This document shows positions 47,529-56,233 of a stretch of 64,000 nucleotides of DNA, piece by piece (positions within the stretch are counted from its first letter, which is position 1; each line of letters starts with the position of its first letter). Both the position numbers and the translations under genes were made by a program. The notes under the pieces are model-generated. The model was not told the DNA's origin and ran no database searches. It saw nothing but the letters and a program-made list of their open reading frames with translations. Source of the stretch: Hymenobacter gummosus (lineage in GTDB: Bacteria > Bacteroidota > Bacteroidia > Cytophagales > Hymenobacteraceae); contig NZ_RXOF01000009.1 of NCBI RefSeq assembly GCF_003970915.1, forward strand, positions 1 to 64,000, read 5' to 3'.

Positions 47529-49394
47529 CTAGCGGCCCAGGTACACCATTAGCACCGAAATATCGGCCGGCGAGATGCCGCTGATGCGCGAGGCCTGCCC
47601 GATGGTTTCGGGCTGGATGCGCAGCAGCTTTTCGCGGGCTTCGTGCGAGAGGGCGGGCATGGCTTTGTAGTCCAGTTTGCCGGCAATGCGGACGCCCTCC
47701 AGCTCGCCCATGCGGGCAGCCTGCTGGTGCTCCTTCTCAATGTAGGTTTCATACTTGACGTGGATGCTGGCCTGCTCCAGCGCCTCCGGACCGTATGTCT
47801 GCAGGTACTGGTTCAGCTCGGGCAGGGCGCGCTGCAAGTCCTCCAGCTCCACCTGCGGGCGGCGCAGCAGGTTCACGGCGCGGGTTTTCTCGTGGATGGG
47901 CGCCGAGCCCAGCTCCACCAGCAGCCCGTTGATTTCGCCCGGCTCCACCGGCTTGTTCTGCAGGTAGGCCAGCACGTCGGCCGTCTGGCGCTGTTTCTGC
48001 TCCACGCGCGCCATGCGCTCATCCGAGGCCAGCCCAAGCTTGTGAGCCAGCGGAGTCAGGCGCAGGTCGGCGTTGTCCTGGCGCAGCAGGATGCGGTGCT
48101 CGGCGCGGGAGGTGAACATGCGGTAGGGCTCGTCGGTGCCTTTGTTGACCAGGTCGTCGATGAGCACGCCGATGTATGCCTCCGAGCGGCGCAGGATGAA
48201 GGGCTCCAGCTCCCGCACCCGCTGGTGGGCGTTGATGCCGGCCATCAGACCCTGGCAGGCAGCTTCCTCGTAGCCCGTCGTGCCGTTGATCTGGCCGGCG
48301 AAGTAGAGGTTGCGCACCGGCTTGGTTTCCAGGGTCAGGTGCAGCTGCGTCGGCGGGAAGAAGTCGTACTCGATGGCGTAGCCGGGGCGGAACATCTTCG
48401 CGTTTTCGAAGCCCGCAATCTGGCGCAGCGCCTCGTACTGCACGTCTTCGGGCAGGGAGCTGCTAAAGCCGTTCACGTACACCTCCACCGTGCTCCAGCC
48501 CTCGGGCTCCACGAAAATCTGGTGGCGGTCCTTGTCGGCGAAGCGGTTGATTTTGTCTTCCACCGAGGGGCAGTAGCGCGGCCCCAGGCCCTTGATGCGG
48601 CCCTGAAACATCGGCGACTTTTCGAAGCCGGTGCGCAGGATGTCGTGCACCTTCTCGTTGGTGTAGGTGATGTAGCAGGGGCGCTGCTTGCTGAGCTGGG
48701 GCGTATCGAGGTAGGAAAACTTGCTCGGGTTTTCGTCGCCGGCCTGCTCCTCCATTTTCGAGTAGTCGAGGGTGCGGCCGTCCACGCGGGGCGGGGTGCC
48801 CGTCTTCATGCGGCCCGTCTCAAAGCCCAGCTCCCGCAGCTGCTCGGTAATGCCGGTGCTCTTCTTCTCGGCCGCGCGGCCGCCGCCGAAGTTTTTTTCG
48901 CCGATGTGGATGAGCCCGTTCAGGAAGGTGCCGTTGGTCAGCACCACCGTCTTGCTGCGGAACTCGATGCCGAGCTGAGTGCGCACGCCCACGCAGGTGC
49001 CGTCTTCCACCAGCAGGCCGGTCACGGCCTCCTGCCAGAAGTCCACGTTGCGGATGCCTTCCAGCGTCAGGCGCCACTCTTCGGCAAAGCGCATCCGGTC
49101 GCTCTGGGCGCGGGGGCTCCACATGGCGGGGCCCTTCGAGCGGTTGAGCATCCGGAACTGAATCATCGTTTTGTCGGTGATGATGCCCGATTGCCCGCCC
49201 AGCGCGTCCACCTCGCGCACAATCTGCCCCTTGGCCACCCCGCCCATGGCCGGGTTGCACGACATCTGCGCGATGGTGTTCATGTTCATGGTCACGAGCA
49301 GCACCGAGGAGCCAAGATTGGCAGCCGCGGCGGCAGCTTCGCAGCCGGCGTGGCCGGCGCCTACCACAATTACATCGTATTCCTGGGTCAGCAT
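47529..49394 (-). CDS. mnmG: tRNA uridine-5-carboxymethylaminomethyl modification enzyme MnmG (GidA)
   Basis: A 621-residue FAD enzyme that, with MnmE, modifies U34 of several tRNAs. It shows YDVIVVGAGHAGCEAAAAAA (FAD dinucleotide fold, residues 6-25), SCNPAMGGVAKGQIVREVDA, GTPPRVDGRTLDYSKMEEQ, GPRYCPSVEDKINRFADKDR and GQINGTTGYEEAACQGLMAG, all family hallmarks. The ATG at 49394 matches the usual N-terminus; the open frame continues 88 codons upstream through an inverted repeat and is rejected. mnmG is a classical neighbour of oriC, and a candidate origin lies 4 kb away. A possible promoter lies 317 bases upstream. Confidence 0.97.
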   Translation of the reverse strand: MLTQEYDVIVVGAGHAGCEAAAAAANLGSSVLLVTMNMNTIAQMSCNPAMGGVAKGQIVREVDALGGQSGIITDKTMIQFRMLNRSKGPAMWSPRAQSDRMRFAEEWRLTLEGIRNVDFWQEAVTGLLVEDGTCVGVRTQLGIEFRSKTVVLTNGTFLNGLIHIGEKNFGGGRAAEKKSTGITEQLRELGFETGRMKTGTPPRVDGRTLDYSKMEEQAGDENPSKFSYLDTPQLSKQRPCYITYTNEKVHDILRTGFEKSPMFQGRIKGLGPRYCPSVEDKINRFADKDRHQIFVEPEGWSTVEVYVNGFSSSLPEDVQYEALRQIAGFENAKMFRPGYAIEYDFFPPTQLHLTLETKPVRNLYFAGQINGTTGYEEAACQGLMAGINAHQRVRELEPFILRRSEAYIGVLIDDLVNKGTDEPYRMFTSRAEHRILLRQDNADLRLTPLAHKLGLASDERMARVEQKQRQTADVLAYLQNKPVEPGEINGLLVELGSAPIHEKTRAVNLLRRPQVELEDLQRALPELNQYLQTYGPEALEQASIHVKYETYIEKEHQQAARMGELEGVRIAGKLDYKAMPALSHEAREKLLRIQPETIGQASRISGISPADISVLMVYLGR

Positions 49395-49450
49395 AGCTGG
49401 GAGGGTTGTTTCTTTCGGAGGTGAGTAACAGGCGAGGCCCGCGTTTTGTG

Positions 49451-49633
49451 CCCAAATCCAGAACGTCATCCTGAGCAACGCGAAGAACCTTGCTCCAACC
49501 CCGCATAAACGCCTGATCAGAGACGGTTTACTGTCGCTGTTAAGTCTATGCCATTTGGTGCATAGATTTAATCGGCGGTGCAGGGCGCGAGGAAGGTCCT
49601 TCGCGTTGCTCAGGATGACGTTCTGGATTTGGG
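49451..49633. repeat. 41-bp inverted repeat of the TCATCCTGAGC family upstream of mnmG
   Basis: The left arm CCCAAATCCAGAACGTCATC, continuing CTGAGCAACGCGAAGAACCTT (49451-49491), recurs in reverse at 49593-49633 with one mismatch. Inside the loop TAAGTCTATG and CATAGATTTA form a smaller hairpin. Confidence 0.9.
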
Positions 49634-49710
49634 CTTGAAAAGCAAAAACCGTTTCCACGCCGGGCGGAAACAGTTATCAAATGTGAAGCCTAACCCGCTC
49701 AGAACGTGCG

Positions 49711-49718
49711 CAAAGATA
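49711..49718 (-). promoter_or_regulatory. Candidate -7 box for mnmG
   Basis: TATCTTTG on the minus strand matches TAnnTTTG. If used, the mnmG leader would be about 310 bases and contain the long hairpin. Confidence 0.35.
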
Positions 49719-49750
49719 CGCACTTCGACGTTTTACCGCGCGGAGCCGGA

Positions 49751-50479
49751 TTACTCGGCCCCGTGCAGCTCGTTTTCCCGCTCCCGCCACACGGTCAGTA
49801 GCTCCGCCGAATGCTCATTGACGGCCTGCCAATCGAAGGGCAGCCAGTAGCCGCGGTAAGAGTCGAAGACCTCCGTGGCAGCCGGGCAGGGATAAAGCTT
49901 GTAGTCGAACTTGGGGTAGCCATGGACCAGGTAGCCCGGGTAATAGTGCGTCATGCCCTGCTGCCGGGCGTAGTTGATTTTGAGCAGCATCAGGTACTTG
50001 CCCAGGCTGTAGCGGCGGTAGGCAGGGTCGTAGAAGTTCATGATGCCAGCCAGCGTCTGCTCCCCGCTGTCGAAGATGCCGGCGGCAATCAGCCGGCCCG
50101 CGTCGCGCAGCTCGATGACGCCGGTGGGAAAGGCGTTGTGCCGGGCGCCGGCCAGGGTAAAGGATTCCACCGTGTCGGGCGCATCGAAGCTGATGCTGGC
50201 GCGGTAGCGGGCGTAAAGGTCTTCGTACTCGTCGGTGAGGCGAAACGGCCGCAGCGTGATGGAAAACCGCTCGTTCAGGCGCAGCCGGCGGCGCTGCTCC
50301 GGGCCCCAGGTCACGTCGGCCAGCACCACGCGCAGCCAGTGCACGGTGTAGATACCGCCATTGATGGGCAGAAACTGGCAGGTAAACAGCTCTTGGTGCA
50401 TGCGGTAGTAGCCCTGGCTCAGGTAGAAATCCAGCACGTTGCCCGGAATGATTTCGGACGAATGAGGGGTAGCAGTCAT
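49751..50479 (-). CDS. Arginyltransferase-like (ATE/GNAT-fold) protein
   Basis: A 242-residue protein resembling aminoacyl-tRNA-protein transferases. LDFYLSQGYYRMHQELFTCQ matches the N-terminal G(Y/F)YRM block, although the Cys pairs of true ATE1 are not complete. The C-terminal GNAT-like half has AGIMNFYDPAYRRYSLGKYL, MLLKINYARQQGMTHYYPGY and LVHGYPKFDYKLYPCPA, similar to the YYLGYYIxxxxKMxYK pattern of ATE/Bpt enzymes. It could add an amino acid to protein N-termini for degradation, or a related acyl transfer; this is inferred. The last residues are acidic. Confidence 0.7.
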   Translation of the reverse strand: MTATPHSSEIIPGNVLDFYLSQGYYRMHQELFTCQFLPINGGIYTVHWLRVVLADVTWGPEQRRRLRLNERFSITLRPFRLTDEYEDLYARYRASISFDAPDTVESFTLAGARHNAFPTGVIELRDAGRLIAAGIFDSGEQTLAGIMNFYDPAYRRYSLGKYLMLLKINYARQQGMTHYYPGYLVHGYPKFDYKLYPCPAATEVFDSYRGYWLPFDWQAVNEHSAELLTVWRERENELHGAE

Positions 50480-50526
50480 GGGTAGTGTAGAAGGCGCTGC
50501 GGCGCAGGCAACAGCAAGTTACGACT

Positions 50527-50642
50527 GTAGCGCGGGCTTCAGCCCGCGTCCGTTCGCGCCGCCCGCGCCTCGTCTTGCCGAATCAGCCGCACATCGTCTT
50601 GCCGAAATAGCGCAGGCGGACGCGGGCTCAAGCCCGCGCTAC
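50527..50642. repeat. 26-bp inverted repeat of the GTAGCGCGGGCTTCAGCCCG family
   Basis: The arm GTAGCGCGGGCTTCAGCCCG continuing CGTCCG (50527-50552) recurs in reverse at 50617-50642 with one mismatch. Each arm is itself a GCGGGCT/AGCCCGC hairpin. In the loop TCGTCTTGCCGAA occurs twice (50570 and 50594). Confidence 0.85.
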
Positions 50643-50649
50643 AAAAGCA

Positions 50650-50675
50650 AAACGCCCGCACAGAGGCGGGCGTTT
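50650..50675 (-). terminator. Terminator of ybeY
   Basis: AAACGCCCGC (50650-50659) pairs with GCGGGCGTTT (50666-50675); on the minus strand it is followed by TTTGCTTTTG. Confidence 0.75.
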
Positions 50676-50701
50676 CTGAATCTGAAAGCAGGGCCAGCGG
50701 G

Positions 50702-51184
50702 CTAAAACGTGCGCAGCGAAAGGCAGTCGTCCTCCTTTTTGCGCATGGCCGTCTGGCTCAGCAAATCCTTGTCCTTGTAGCCGAGCAGGTGCAGTACGCC
50801 GTGAATCATCACGCGGTGCAGCTCGTCGCGGAAGGTCACGCCGTGCGTCTCGGCGTTTTCCTTGATGCGGTCCACCGAGATGAACACGTCGCCCTCGATA
50901 ATGTCCGCGTCGTCGGCGTTGTCGAAGGTGATGACGTCGGTGTACGTGTCGTGGTCGAGGTACTCCACGTTCACCTTGTGCAGGTACTCGTCGGAGCAGA
51001 AGATGTAAGTCAGCTGCACGATTTTGTGCTCGTGCACGGCCGCCACGCGCTCAATCCACTCCGTCAGCTCCGTGGCGTTGCCCAGCTCAAAGTCCACGTC
51101 TTCCACCACGAACTCGATGCCCGGCGCGTCGTGCATGGGGTCGTACTTGTCGTGGTCGGGCGGGAGCTGGTCAGCGTCGGACAT
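50702..51184 (-). CDS. ybeY: Endoribonuclease YbeY
   Basis: A 160-residue member of the UPF0054 family that takes part in 16S rRNA 3'-end maturation and ribosome quality control. The metal-site region is HRVMIHGVLHLLGYKDKDLL; the first two His ligands are present but the third is Asp instead of His, as I recall in other Bacteroidota. LTYIFCSDEYLHKVNVEYLD and HDTYTDVITFDNAD precede it. The ATG at 51184 gives a slightly long, acidic N-terminus. It follows the RsbW-like gene after 29 bases. Confidence 0.92.
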   Translation of the reverse strand: MSDADQLPPDHDKYDPMHDAPGIEFVVEDVDFELGNATELTEWIERVAAVHEHKIVQLTYIFCSDEYLHKVNVEYLDHDTYTDVITFDNADDADIIEGDVFISVDRIKENAETHGVTFRDELHRVMIHGVLHLLGYKDKDLLSQTAMRKKEDDCLSLRTF

Positions 51185-51213
51185 AAAGCGGGGTGTGGTA
51201 AGCGGTAAGAAAG

Positions 51214-51651
51214 CTAGGCGACGGCGTGGCCCTGGGACGCGCCGTTCGAGGGCGGCAGCAGGAACGTCAGCTCCACCTTGCGGCCGTCCTTGGTGAATTC
51301 CACCTCGTCGGCCAGGTGGCGGATCAGGAAGATGCCGCGGCCGCCGGGGTTTTCCAGGTTTTCGGGGGCCGTAGGGTCGAGCAGATTGTTGAAGTCGAAG
51401 CCGGGACCCTGGTCCTCTATTTCAAACTTCACGCGGTCCTGGTCGATGGAGAGGCACAGCAGCACGTTTTTGTCCTTGTCGAACTTGTTGCCGTGGCGGA
51501 TGGCGTTGTTCACGGCCTCCGTGACGGCCACCATGATGTTGCCGTAGATGTCGTCCTCGATGTGGAACGTATCCTTGGAGTTGTCGATAAAGCTTTCGAC
51601 CACGCGGATGTTCTCAACGAGGGAGGGAATCTGAATTTTGACCTGCTTCAT
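51214..51651 (-). CDS. RsbW-like anti-sigma factor/serine kinase
   Basis: A 145-residue GHKL ATPase domain protein. The N box is in MVAVTEAVNNAIRHGNKFD, G1 in FEIEDQGPGFDFNN, and G2 in NPGGRGIFLIRHLADEV. Such proteins (SpoIIAB/RsbW) bind or phosphorylate a STAS anti-sigma antagonist and so control a sigma factor or other target; the partners are not in the window. It lies between the DUF4175 gene and ybeY on the minus strand and is probably cotranscribed with them. Confidence 0.93.
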   Translation of the reverse strand: MKQVKIQIPSLVENIRVVESFIDNSKDTFHIEDDIYGNIMVAVTEAVNNAIRHGNKFDKDKNVLLCLSIDQDRVKFEIEDQGPGFDFNNLLDPTAPENLENPGGRGIFLIRHLADEVEFTKDGRKVELTFLLPPSNGASQGHAVA

Positions 51652-51693
51652 GGGGTGAGGTAAGGGGGCAACGGGGGGTAAAAATAGGCAGCG

Positions 51694-54600
51694 CTATTTC
51701 ATTTTCTGAAAATACTCGCTCACCTCCCGCTGGTAGTACGGAGTGAGGGCCGGGGGTACCGTACGTAGCAACTCCGTCTGGCGGTTACGCTGCTCCCGAT
51801 ATTTCTCAAAAGCAGGCGGGAAACCGGGGGGTACCGTCTTGGCGGTTTCGGCTTCGCGCTTGTTGTCGAGGTCCCGCTCCCGGGCCGATTTCTCAGCTTC
51901 CAGCAGGCGGCTCAGGATCTGACGCTGGCGCATAACGGTCTGCTCCGTCAAGCGCTTGTTTACGAGGTCCTGCTCAGTTTGTTCCATCATCTTTTTCAGG
52001 TCGCCGAGGCCGCCCATGCCCTGGTCGCCCTTCTGCTTGCCATCCTTGCCGGCTTGCTTGGCGGCCTGCTGCTGCATCTTTTCCAGCTGCTGCAGGGCCT
52101 CGCGCAGCATCTGCTGCTGGGCGGCCATCTTAGCCAGGTCTTCCGACAGCTGCCGGCCCTGTTTGCCGCTCTGCTGCAGCTGCTGAATCTGCTGGTTGAG
52201 CTGCTGCTGCATCTTGCCCATCTGGCCCAGGCCGGGGCTCTGCTGCTGGCCCTTTTTCTTTTTGCCGCCGGGCTTGCCGGCGCCCGATTTCTGCTGCTGG
52301 GCCTCGCGCTGCTGCTGCTGCATCTGCTGCAGCGCGTCGTTGAGCATCAGGGCCAGGTTGTTCATGCTCGTCATGGCCAGCTGCTGCGAGCCGGTGGCCC
52401 GGCCCGGGTTGCGCTGCAGGAGCTGCTGCATGGCCTGGTCCATCTGCCCGTTCATCTCCCCTACCTCGCGCGTGACGAAAGACTGGAGCTGGAACACGCG
52501 CTTGGCCAGGGCATACAGCGAATCCTGAATAACCACGGCGTCGTCGCGGAGCTTGCGCTGGTTCTGGCTCAGCTGCTGGTAGCGCGGGTCTGACTGGTCC
52601 ACCTGCCGAAACTGCTTCATCAGGTTTTCCTGGTCGAAGGAGAGCTTCAGCAGGTTTTCGAGGATGTCGCGCAGGTGGTCGATGTTTTCCTGCTGCTGGT
52701 CCGACTCGTCCTCCTGCATCTGCTGCTTCATCTTCTGGGCCATCTGCTGCATTTTCTGGGCAGCGTTTTTCTGGCTCTGAGCGGCTTTCTGGTTCTGGTT
52801 TTTCGAGAGCTGCTCCTGGCTGTCCTGCATCTGCTGGTCGGCGTCCTGCTGCTCCTGCTGCATCGGGTCCAGGTTGTTCTGGTTGTCGAGTTGCTGGTCC
52901 ATCTTCTGCAGCTCCTGCAGCTCCTTTTTCACCTCTTCGAACTGCTTTTGCGCTTCCTGCTGCTGCTGCTTGAGCTGTTGGTTTTCCTGCTGGCGCTGGT
53001 CGTTGGGCTTGTCGGCGGCCTTTTCGGTTTGCTCGGCCAGCTTCTGCTCCTCCTGGGCCAGCTTTTCCAGCTGCTCGGTGGTGCTTTCCATCTTCTGCTC
53101 CAGCTGCAGCTGCTTAAACAGGTCCATGGCCCGCTCCAGCTCCTTCTGCATGGTTTCCTCCTTGTTTTCCAGCTTATCCAGCAGCTTCTGCATTTCCGAG
53201 TCGGGCGCCTTCTGTTGCTGCAGCAGCTTCTGCAGCTCCTCGTAGAGCTTCTTGGTTTCGGGGTCGAGCATGGATTCCATGAGCTTCTGCAGCTCCTGGG
53301 CCTTTTCGGCCAGCTGCTGGCTGCGCGGGTCCATCTGCTCCTGCTTCTGCTGCAGCTGCTCAAACATCTGCTTCATCTGGTTGAGCTGGGCATCCATCTG
53401 CTGCTTCTGCTCCAGCATCTGCTGCATTTCCTTGCGGTCGGAGTAGCTCAGCTCCCGCTTGGTCTTGAGCTTTTCCTCGGCCTTGGCCAGCTCCCGCTGC
53501 AGCTTCTTGCTCTGCTCTTGGGCGCTGGTCATCTTGTTTTGCATGGCCTGCGAGTCGGCATTCAGCTGCTCGCGCATCTCGGTGCGGCTGGGCAGGCGGT
53601 AAGTAACGGGCCGCGTGCGCGCCGATTTCGGGCCGTGCAGGCCGTCGTTGTCCCACACCTCCACGGCGTATTCGAGCTGGTCGCCGGCCTTGAGGCGCAG
53701 CGGGGCCAAATCCCACTGGTGGGCGTAGGTCTGGGCCGGACCGTTGTTGGCCAGCGCGATGGGCACGCTGCGCCAGGAGCCGGGCCGTTGCGCGGTGCCC
53801 ACGCGGTAGTGCAGGGCCAGGCGCGAGAGGCCGTAGTCGTCGCGCAGAGTACCGGCCAGGGCCAGGTAGCGGCGCGTAGCCGTATCGGCAAAGGCCTCCA
53901 CGGTGATGCTGGGTACCTGGTCGGGCACCACGGTGAGCTGGTACTCGATAGGGTCCCGGTTGGGGCTGATGTTGTTGCGCAAATCCACGCGGTAGGGCTG
54001 GCTGCGCAGCACCTGGCGGGTGACGGTAAACCGGTCGTCGGCGGCGGCCTGGGCCGCCACGGTTTCGGTGGGCTCCCGAAACTGCAGCTTCACCTGCTCG
54101 GTGGCGGCGGTGTTGAAAAGCCAGGTCAGGCGGGTGCCTTCGGGCACGGTCAGGTTGCCGTCGTTGTTGAGCGTTTCGGCCGGACGGCGCAGGTACGCGG
54201 GGTACTCGGCGCGCACGGTGAAGTCGCGCAGGTTGGGCCGCTCCAGCACGCGCAGCTCGTAGTCGTCGGAGGTGAAGCCGGCGGCCGCGAGCTGAAACTC
54301 GGTGCTGCGCTGGGGCTGCTGAAACGTGAAGGCGAAGCGGCCCGGGGCCACCTTGGTCAGGCGCCGCTCCCGGCCGTCGTAGAGCACCGTCACCTCGTTG
54401 GGCACGGCGTCGCCTTCCACGGCCACTTCCAACCGGAAATCCTCGTTCTTGAACGTCTGCAGGCCCCGGCTCTTATCGGCCAGCACGAAGCGGAAGGGCA
54501 TGGGCCGGGCGTAGGCGCGGGAGTAGTGGAAAATCCGCTCGGTGCCCTGCACAAACAGGCTGGGCCACACCAGCAGCAGGCCGGCGGCCACCAGGGCCGG

Positions 54601-55119
54601 CACGGCGGCGTACTTCCACAGCGGGCGGGTGTCGTCCTTCAGCTTGATGCGCTCGGCGAATTCCAGGCCCGACAGCTGCCCGGCGCGCTGCTCCAGACTG
54701 GCCGCAATCAGGGCGTTGTCGCGGGCCTGGCCCTGCAGCTGCAGGGCGTTGAGCAGCTTGTCCTGCACCTCCGGAAACAGCTGCCCCACGTGCTGGGCGG
54801 CCTGCTCGTCGGAGAGCAGGCGGCGCAGGTTGGTCAGGGCCGCCAGCGGCTGCCAGATCCAGCGCACGAAAGCCCAGACCGTCAGTCCCAGAAAGCCAAA
54901 AAGCAGCCCGCCCCGCACCCAGGTGGGCAGGTACAGGAAGTACTCAAGCAGGTTGACGACGACAAAAAACGTCAGCAGCAGACCGCCGGCCACCAGGGCG
55001 CCGCGCAGCAGCAGGCTGAGGTAAAACTTGCGCTTAAACGCCTCCAGGTGCTGCCGGACCTGTTGCCAGGTGGCAGTCTGAGCGGCGGAAGCAGCGGGTA
55101 TAGATTGGGTAGCCGGCAT
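51694..55119 (-). CDS. DUF4175 membrane protein with giant Gln-rich coiled coil
   Basis: A 1141-residue protein from ATG 55119. Two membrane helices lie near the start (LSLLLRGALVAGGLLLTFFV and WVRGGLLFGFLGLTVWAFVR) and one near residue 175 (YAAVPALVAAGLLLVWPSLF). A beta-rich periplasmic part follows (about 205-510), then about 500 residues of Gln/Lys/Glu/Met-rich coiled coil (KEMQQMLEQKQQMDAQLNQM, EQLEKLAQEEQKLAEQTEKA). This is the DUF4175 family of Bacteroidota and relatives; its function is unknown. The frame opens with GTG 55131, but ATG 55119 is natural. The opposite strand is open over most of the length because of biased composition. Confidence 0.9.
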   Translation of the reverse strand: MPATQSIPAASAAQTATWQQVRQHLEAFKRKFYLSLLLRGALVAGGLLLTFFVVVNLLEYFLYLPTWVRGGLLFGFLGLTVWAFVRWIWQPLAALTNLRRLLSDEQAAQHVGQLFPEVQDKLLNALQLQGQARDNALIAASLEQRAGQLSGLEFAERIKLKDDTRPLWKYAAVPALVAAGLLLVWPSLFVQGTERIFHYSRAYARPMPFRFVLADKSRGLQTFKNEDFRLEVAVEGDAVPNEVTVLYDGRERRLTKVAPGRFAFTFQQPQRSTEFQLAAAGFTSDDYELRVLERPNLRDFTVRAEYPAYLRRPAETLNNDGNLTVPEGTRLTWLFNTAATEQVKLQFREPTETVAAQAAADDRFTVTRQVLRSQPYRVDLRNNISPNRDPIEYQLTVVPDQVPSITVEAFADTATRRYLALAGTLRDDYGLSRLALHYRVGTAQRPGSWRSVPIALANNGPAQTYAHQWDLAPLRLKAGDQLEYAVEVWDNDGLHGPKSARTRPVTYRLPSRTEMREQLNADSQAMQNKMTSAQEQSKKLQRELAKAEEKLKTKRELSYSDRKEMQQMLEQKQQMDAQLNQMKQMFEQLQQKQEQMDPRSQQLAEKAQELQKLMESMLDPETKKLYEELQKLLQQQKAPDSEMQKLLDKLENKEETMQKELERAMDLFKQLQLEQKMESTTEQLEKLAQEEQKLAEQTEKAADKPNDQRQQENQQLKQQQQEAQKQFEEVKKELQELQKMDQQLDNQNNLDPMQQEQQDADQQMQDSQEQLSKNQNQKAAQSQKNAAQKMQQMAQKMKQQMQEDESDQQQENIDHLRDILENLLKLSFDQENLMKQFRQVDQSDPRYQQLSQNQRKLRDDAVVIQDSLYALAKRVFQLQSFVTREVGEMNGQMDQAMQQLLQRNPGRATGSQQLAMTSMNNLALMLNDALQQMQQQQREAQQQKSGAGKPGGKKKKGQQQSPGLGQMGKMQQQLNQQIQQLQQSGKQGRQLSEDLAKMAAQQQMLREALQQLEKMQQQAAKQAGKDGKQKGDQGMGGLGDLKKMMEQTEQDLVNKRLTEQTVMRQRQILSRLLEAEKSARERDLDNKREAETAKTVPPGFPPAFEKYREQRNRQTELLRTVPPALTPYYQREVSEYFQKMK

Positions 55120-55244
55120 ATCGGACCTCACAAAGGCGAAACGGAGAAAGATACGGCGAAACCCGCGGCCGCAGCCACGCGCCGTACGGCCGTGCTTTCC
55201 TAACGGCTGACGGCCCGCAATAAGTGCCGGCAGCTGCCAGGAGC

Positions 55245-55365
55245 ATAAGCTTCAGCTTGTGCTGGCGCCCAAGGCGCCAATGGAAAGCCGCGCCGTCAGG
55301 AGATTAAACCCGAATGGCGCGGCTCCACATTGCGGCCAGTGGCCGCAGCACAAGCTGAAGCTTAT
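55245..55365. repeat. 20-bp perfect inverted repeat beside the xth stop codon
   Basis: ATAAGCTTCAGCTTGTGCTG (55245-55264) recurs in reverse at 55346-55365. Each arm carries an AAGCTTCAGCTT hairpin core, resembling the GTAGCGCGGGCTTCAGCCCG family in design. It ends nine bases before the xth stop (55375). Confidence 0.85.
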
Positions 55366-55374
55366 ACTACTGCC

Positions 55375-56139
55375 CTACGCCAATTCCACGAAAGCCGGGC
55401 AGTGGTCGGAATGCACCGCATCGGGCAAAAGACCGGCCGCGGCCAGGCGGGGTTGCAGGGCGTTGTCGGCCAGCAGGTAATCCAGGCGCCAGCCCACGTT
55501 GCGCTTGCGCGAGCCGGCCCGGTAGCTCCACCAAGAGTAGTGGTGCGGGGCCTCGCCGTGGTGGTGGCGGAAGGAGTCAGTAAAGCCGGTGGCCAGAAAG
55601 TCAGCAAACCAGGCCCGCTCGGCCGGAGTGTAGCCCGGGGAGTTCTGGTTGGCCTTGGGGTTATGCAGGTCGATGGCGGTGGGGCAGCAGTTGAAGTCGC
55701 CGCAGATAACCAGCGGCGGCACCGTGGCGCGCAGCTGCTGCACGTAGGCCGAAAACCACTTCAGCCACTCCAGCTTAAAGGCCTGCCGCTCGTCGCCGCT
55801 GGTGCCCGAGGGCATGTACACGTTCAGCACCGATACGTCGTCGAAATCCAGGCGCAGCACCCGGCCCTCGAAGTCGTAGGCCTCGTGCCCGCAGCCCGGC
55901 GCTACCTTGTTAGGCGCCCGTTTGCTGAACACGGCCACGCCGCTGTAGCCCGGTTTCTGCGCGGGGTACAGGTAGCAGTGGTAGCCCAGCGCCTCGAAGC
56001 CCGCCACGTCCAGCGCCTCGCGCCCGGCCTTGATTTCCTGCAAACACAATACGTCGGGCTGCACCTGCTGCACCCAGTCCAGCAGCCCCTTGCTCATGGC
56101 CGAGCGCAACCCGTTGACGTTGTAAGAAATGATTTTCAA
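55375..56139 (-). CDS. xth: Exodeoxyribonuclease III
   Basis: This 254-residue enzyme cuts apurinic sites and degrades 3' ends in base-excision repair. Motifs of the endonuclease/exonuclease/phosphatase fold are complete: ISYNVNGLRSAMSKGLLDWV, DVLCLQEIKAGREALDVAGF (metal-binding Glu), VLNVYMPSGTSGDERQAFKL, VICGDFNCCPTAIDLHNPKA, WWSYRAGSRKRNVGWRLDYL, and the catalytic SDHCPAFVEL at the end. Length and start (MKIISYN) are normal. Confidence 0.96.
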   Translation of the reverse strand: MKIISYNVNGLRSAMSKGLLDWVQQVQPDVLCLQEIKAGREALDVAGFEALGYHCYLYPAQKPGYSGVAVFSKRAPNKVAPGCGHEAYDFEGRVLRLDFDDVSVLNVYMPSGTSGDERQAFKLEWLKWFSAYVQQLRATVPPLVICGDFNCCPTAIDLHNPKANQNSPGYTPAERAWFADFLATGFTDSFRHHHGEAPHHYSWWSYRAGSRKRNVGWRLDYLLADNALQPRLAAAGLLPDAVHSDHCPAFVELA

Positions 56140-56155
56140 GTTGCGTGAATTGTCG

Positions 56156-56233
56156 AATGGCTGAATGGTTGACTGGCTGGTCGTTGCGGTTTCCGAACGA
56201 CCAGCCAGTCAACCATTCAGCAGTTTAGCCATT
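56156..56233. repeat. Dispersed palindromic repeat, copy 3
   Basis: AATGGCTGAATGGTTGACTG and its reverse around GAACGACCAGCCAGTCAACC form a hairpin of about 30 pairs. The right arm contains the stop codon of the gene at 56225. Related to 2214-2301 and 42023-42111. Confidence 0.8.

Larger units (their letters stand above)
49395..49750. other. Leader region of mnmG, largely repeat
   Basis: No gene is supported. It contains the 41-bp inverted repeat at 49451-49633 and a promoter-like TATCTTTG at 49711-49718. Confidence 0.6.

Noticed and set aside
46907-47584. Plus-strand frame of 225 codons
   Set aside because: Its second half is antisense to the membrane-protein gene at 47138-47512 and its first half has no recognisable protein features.
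49395-49658. N-terminal extension of the mnmG frame
   Set aside because: It reads through a 41-bp inverted repeat; the conserved FAD fold starts directly after ATG 49394.
50570-50606. Two TCGTCTTGCCGAA copies considered as the start of a CRISPR or tandem array
   Set aside because: Only two copies with about 11 bases between them, inside the loop of a dispersed inverted repeat.
52675-55203. Plus-strand open frame of 842 codons, very Leu-rich, opposite the DUF4175 gene
   Set aside because: Leu repeats arise from CTG/CTC reversals of CAG/GAG-type Gln and Glu codons in the coiled coil; no domain is visible.
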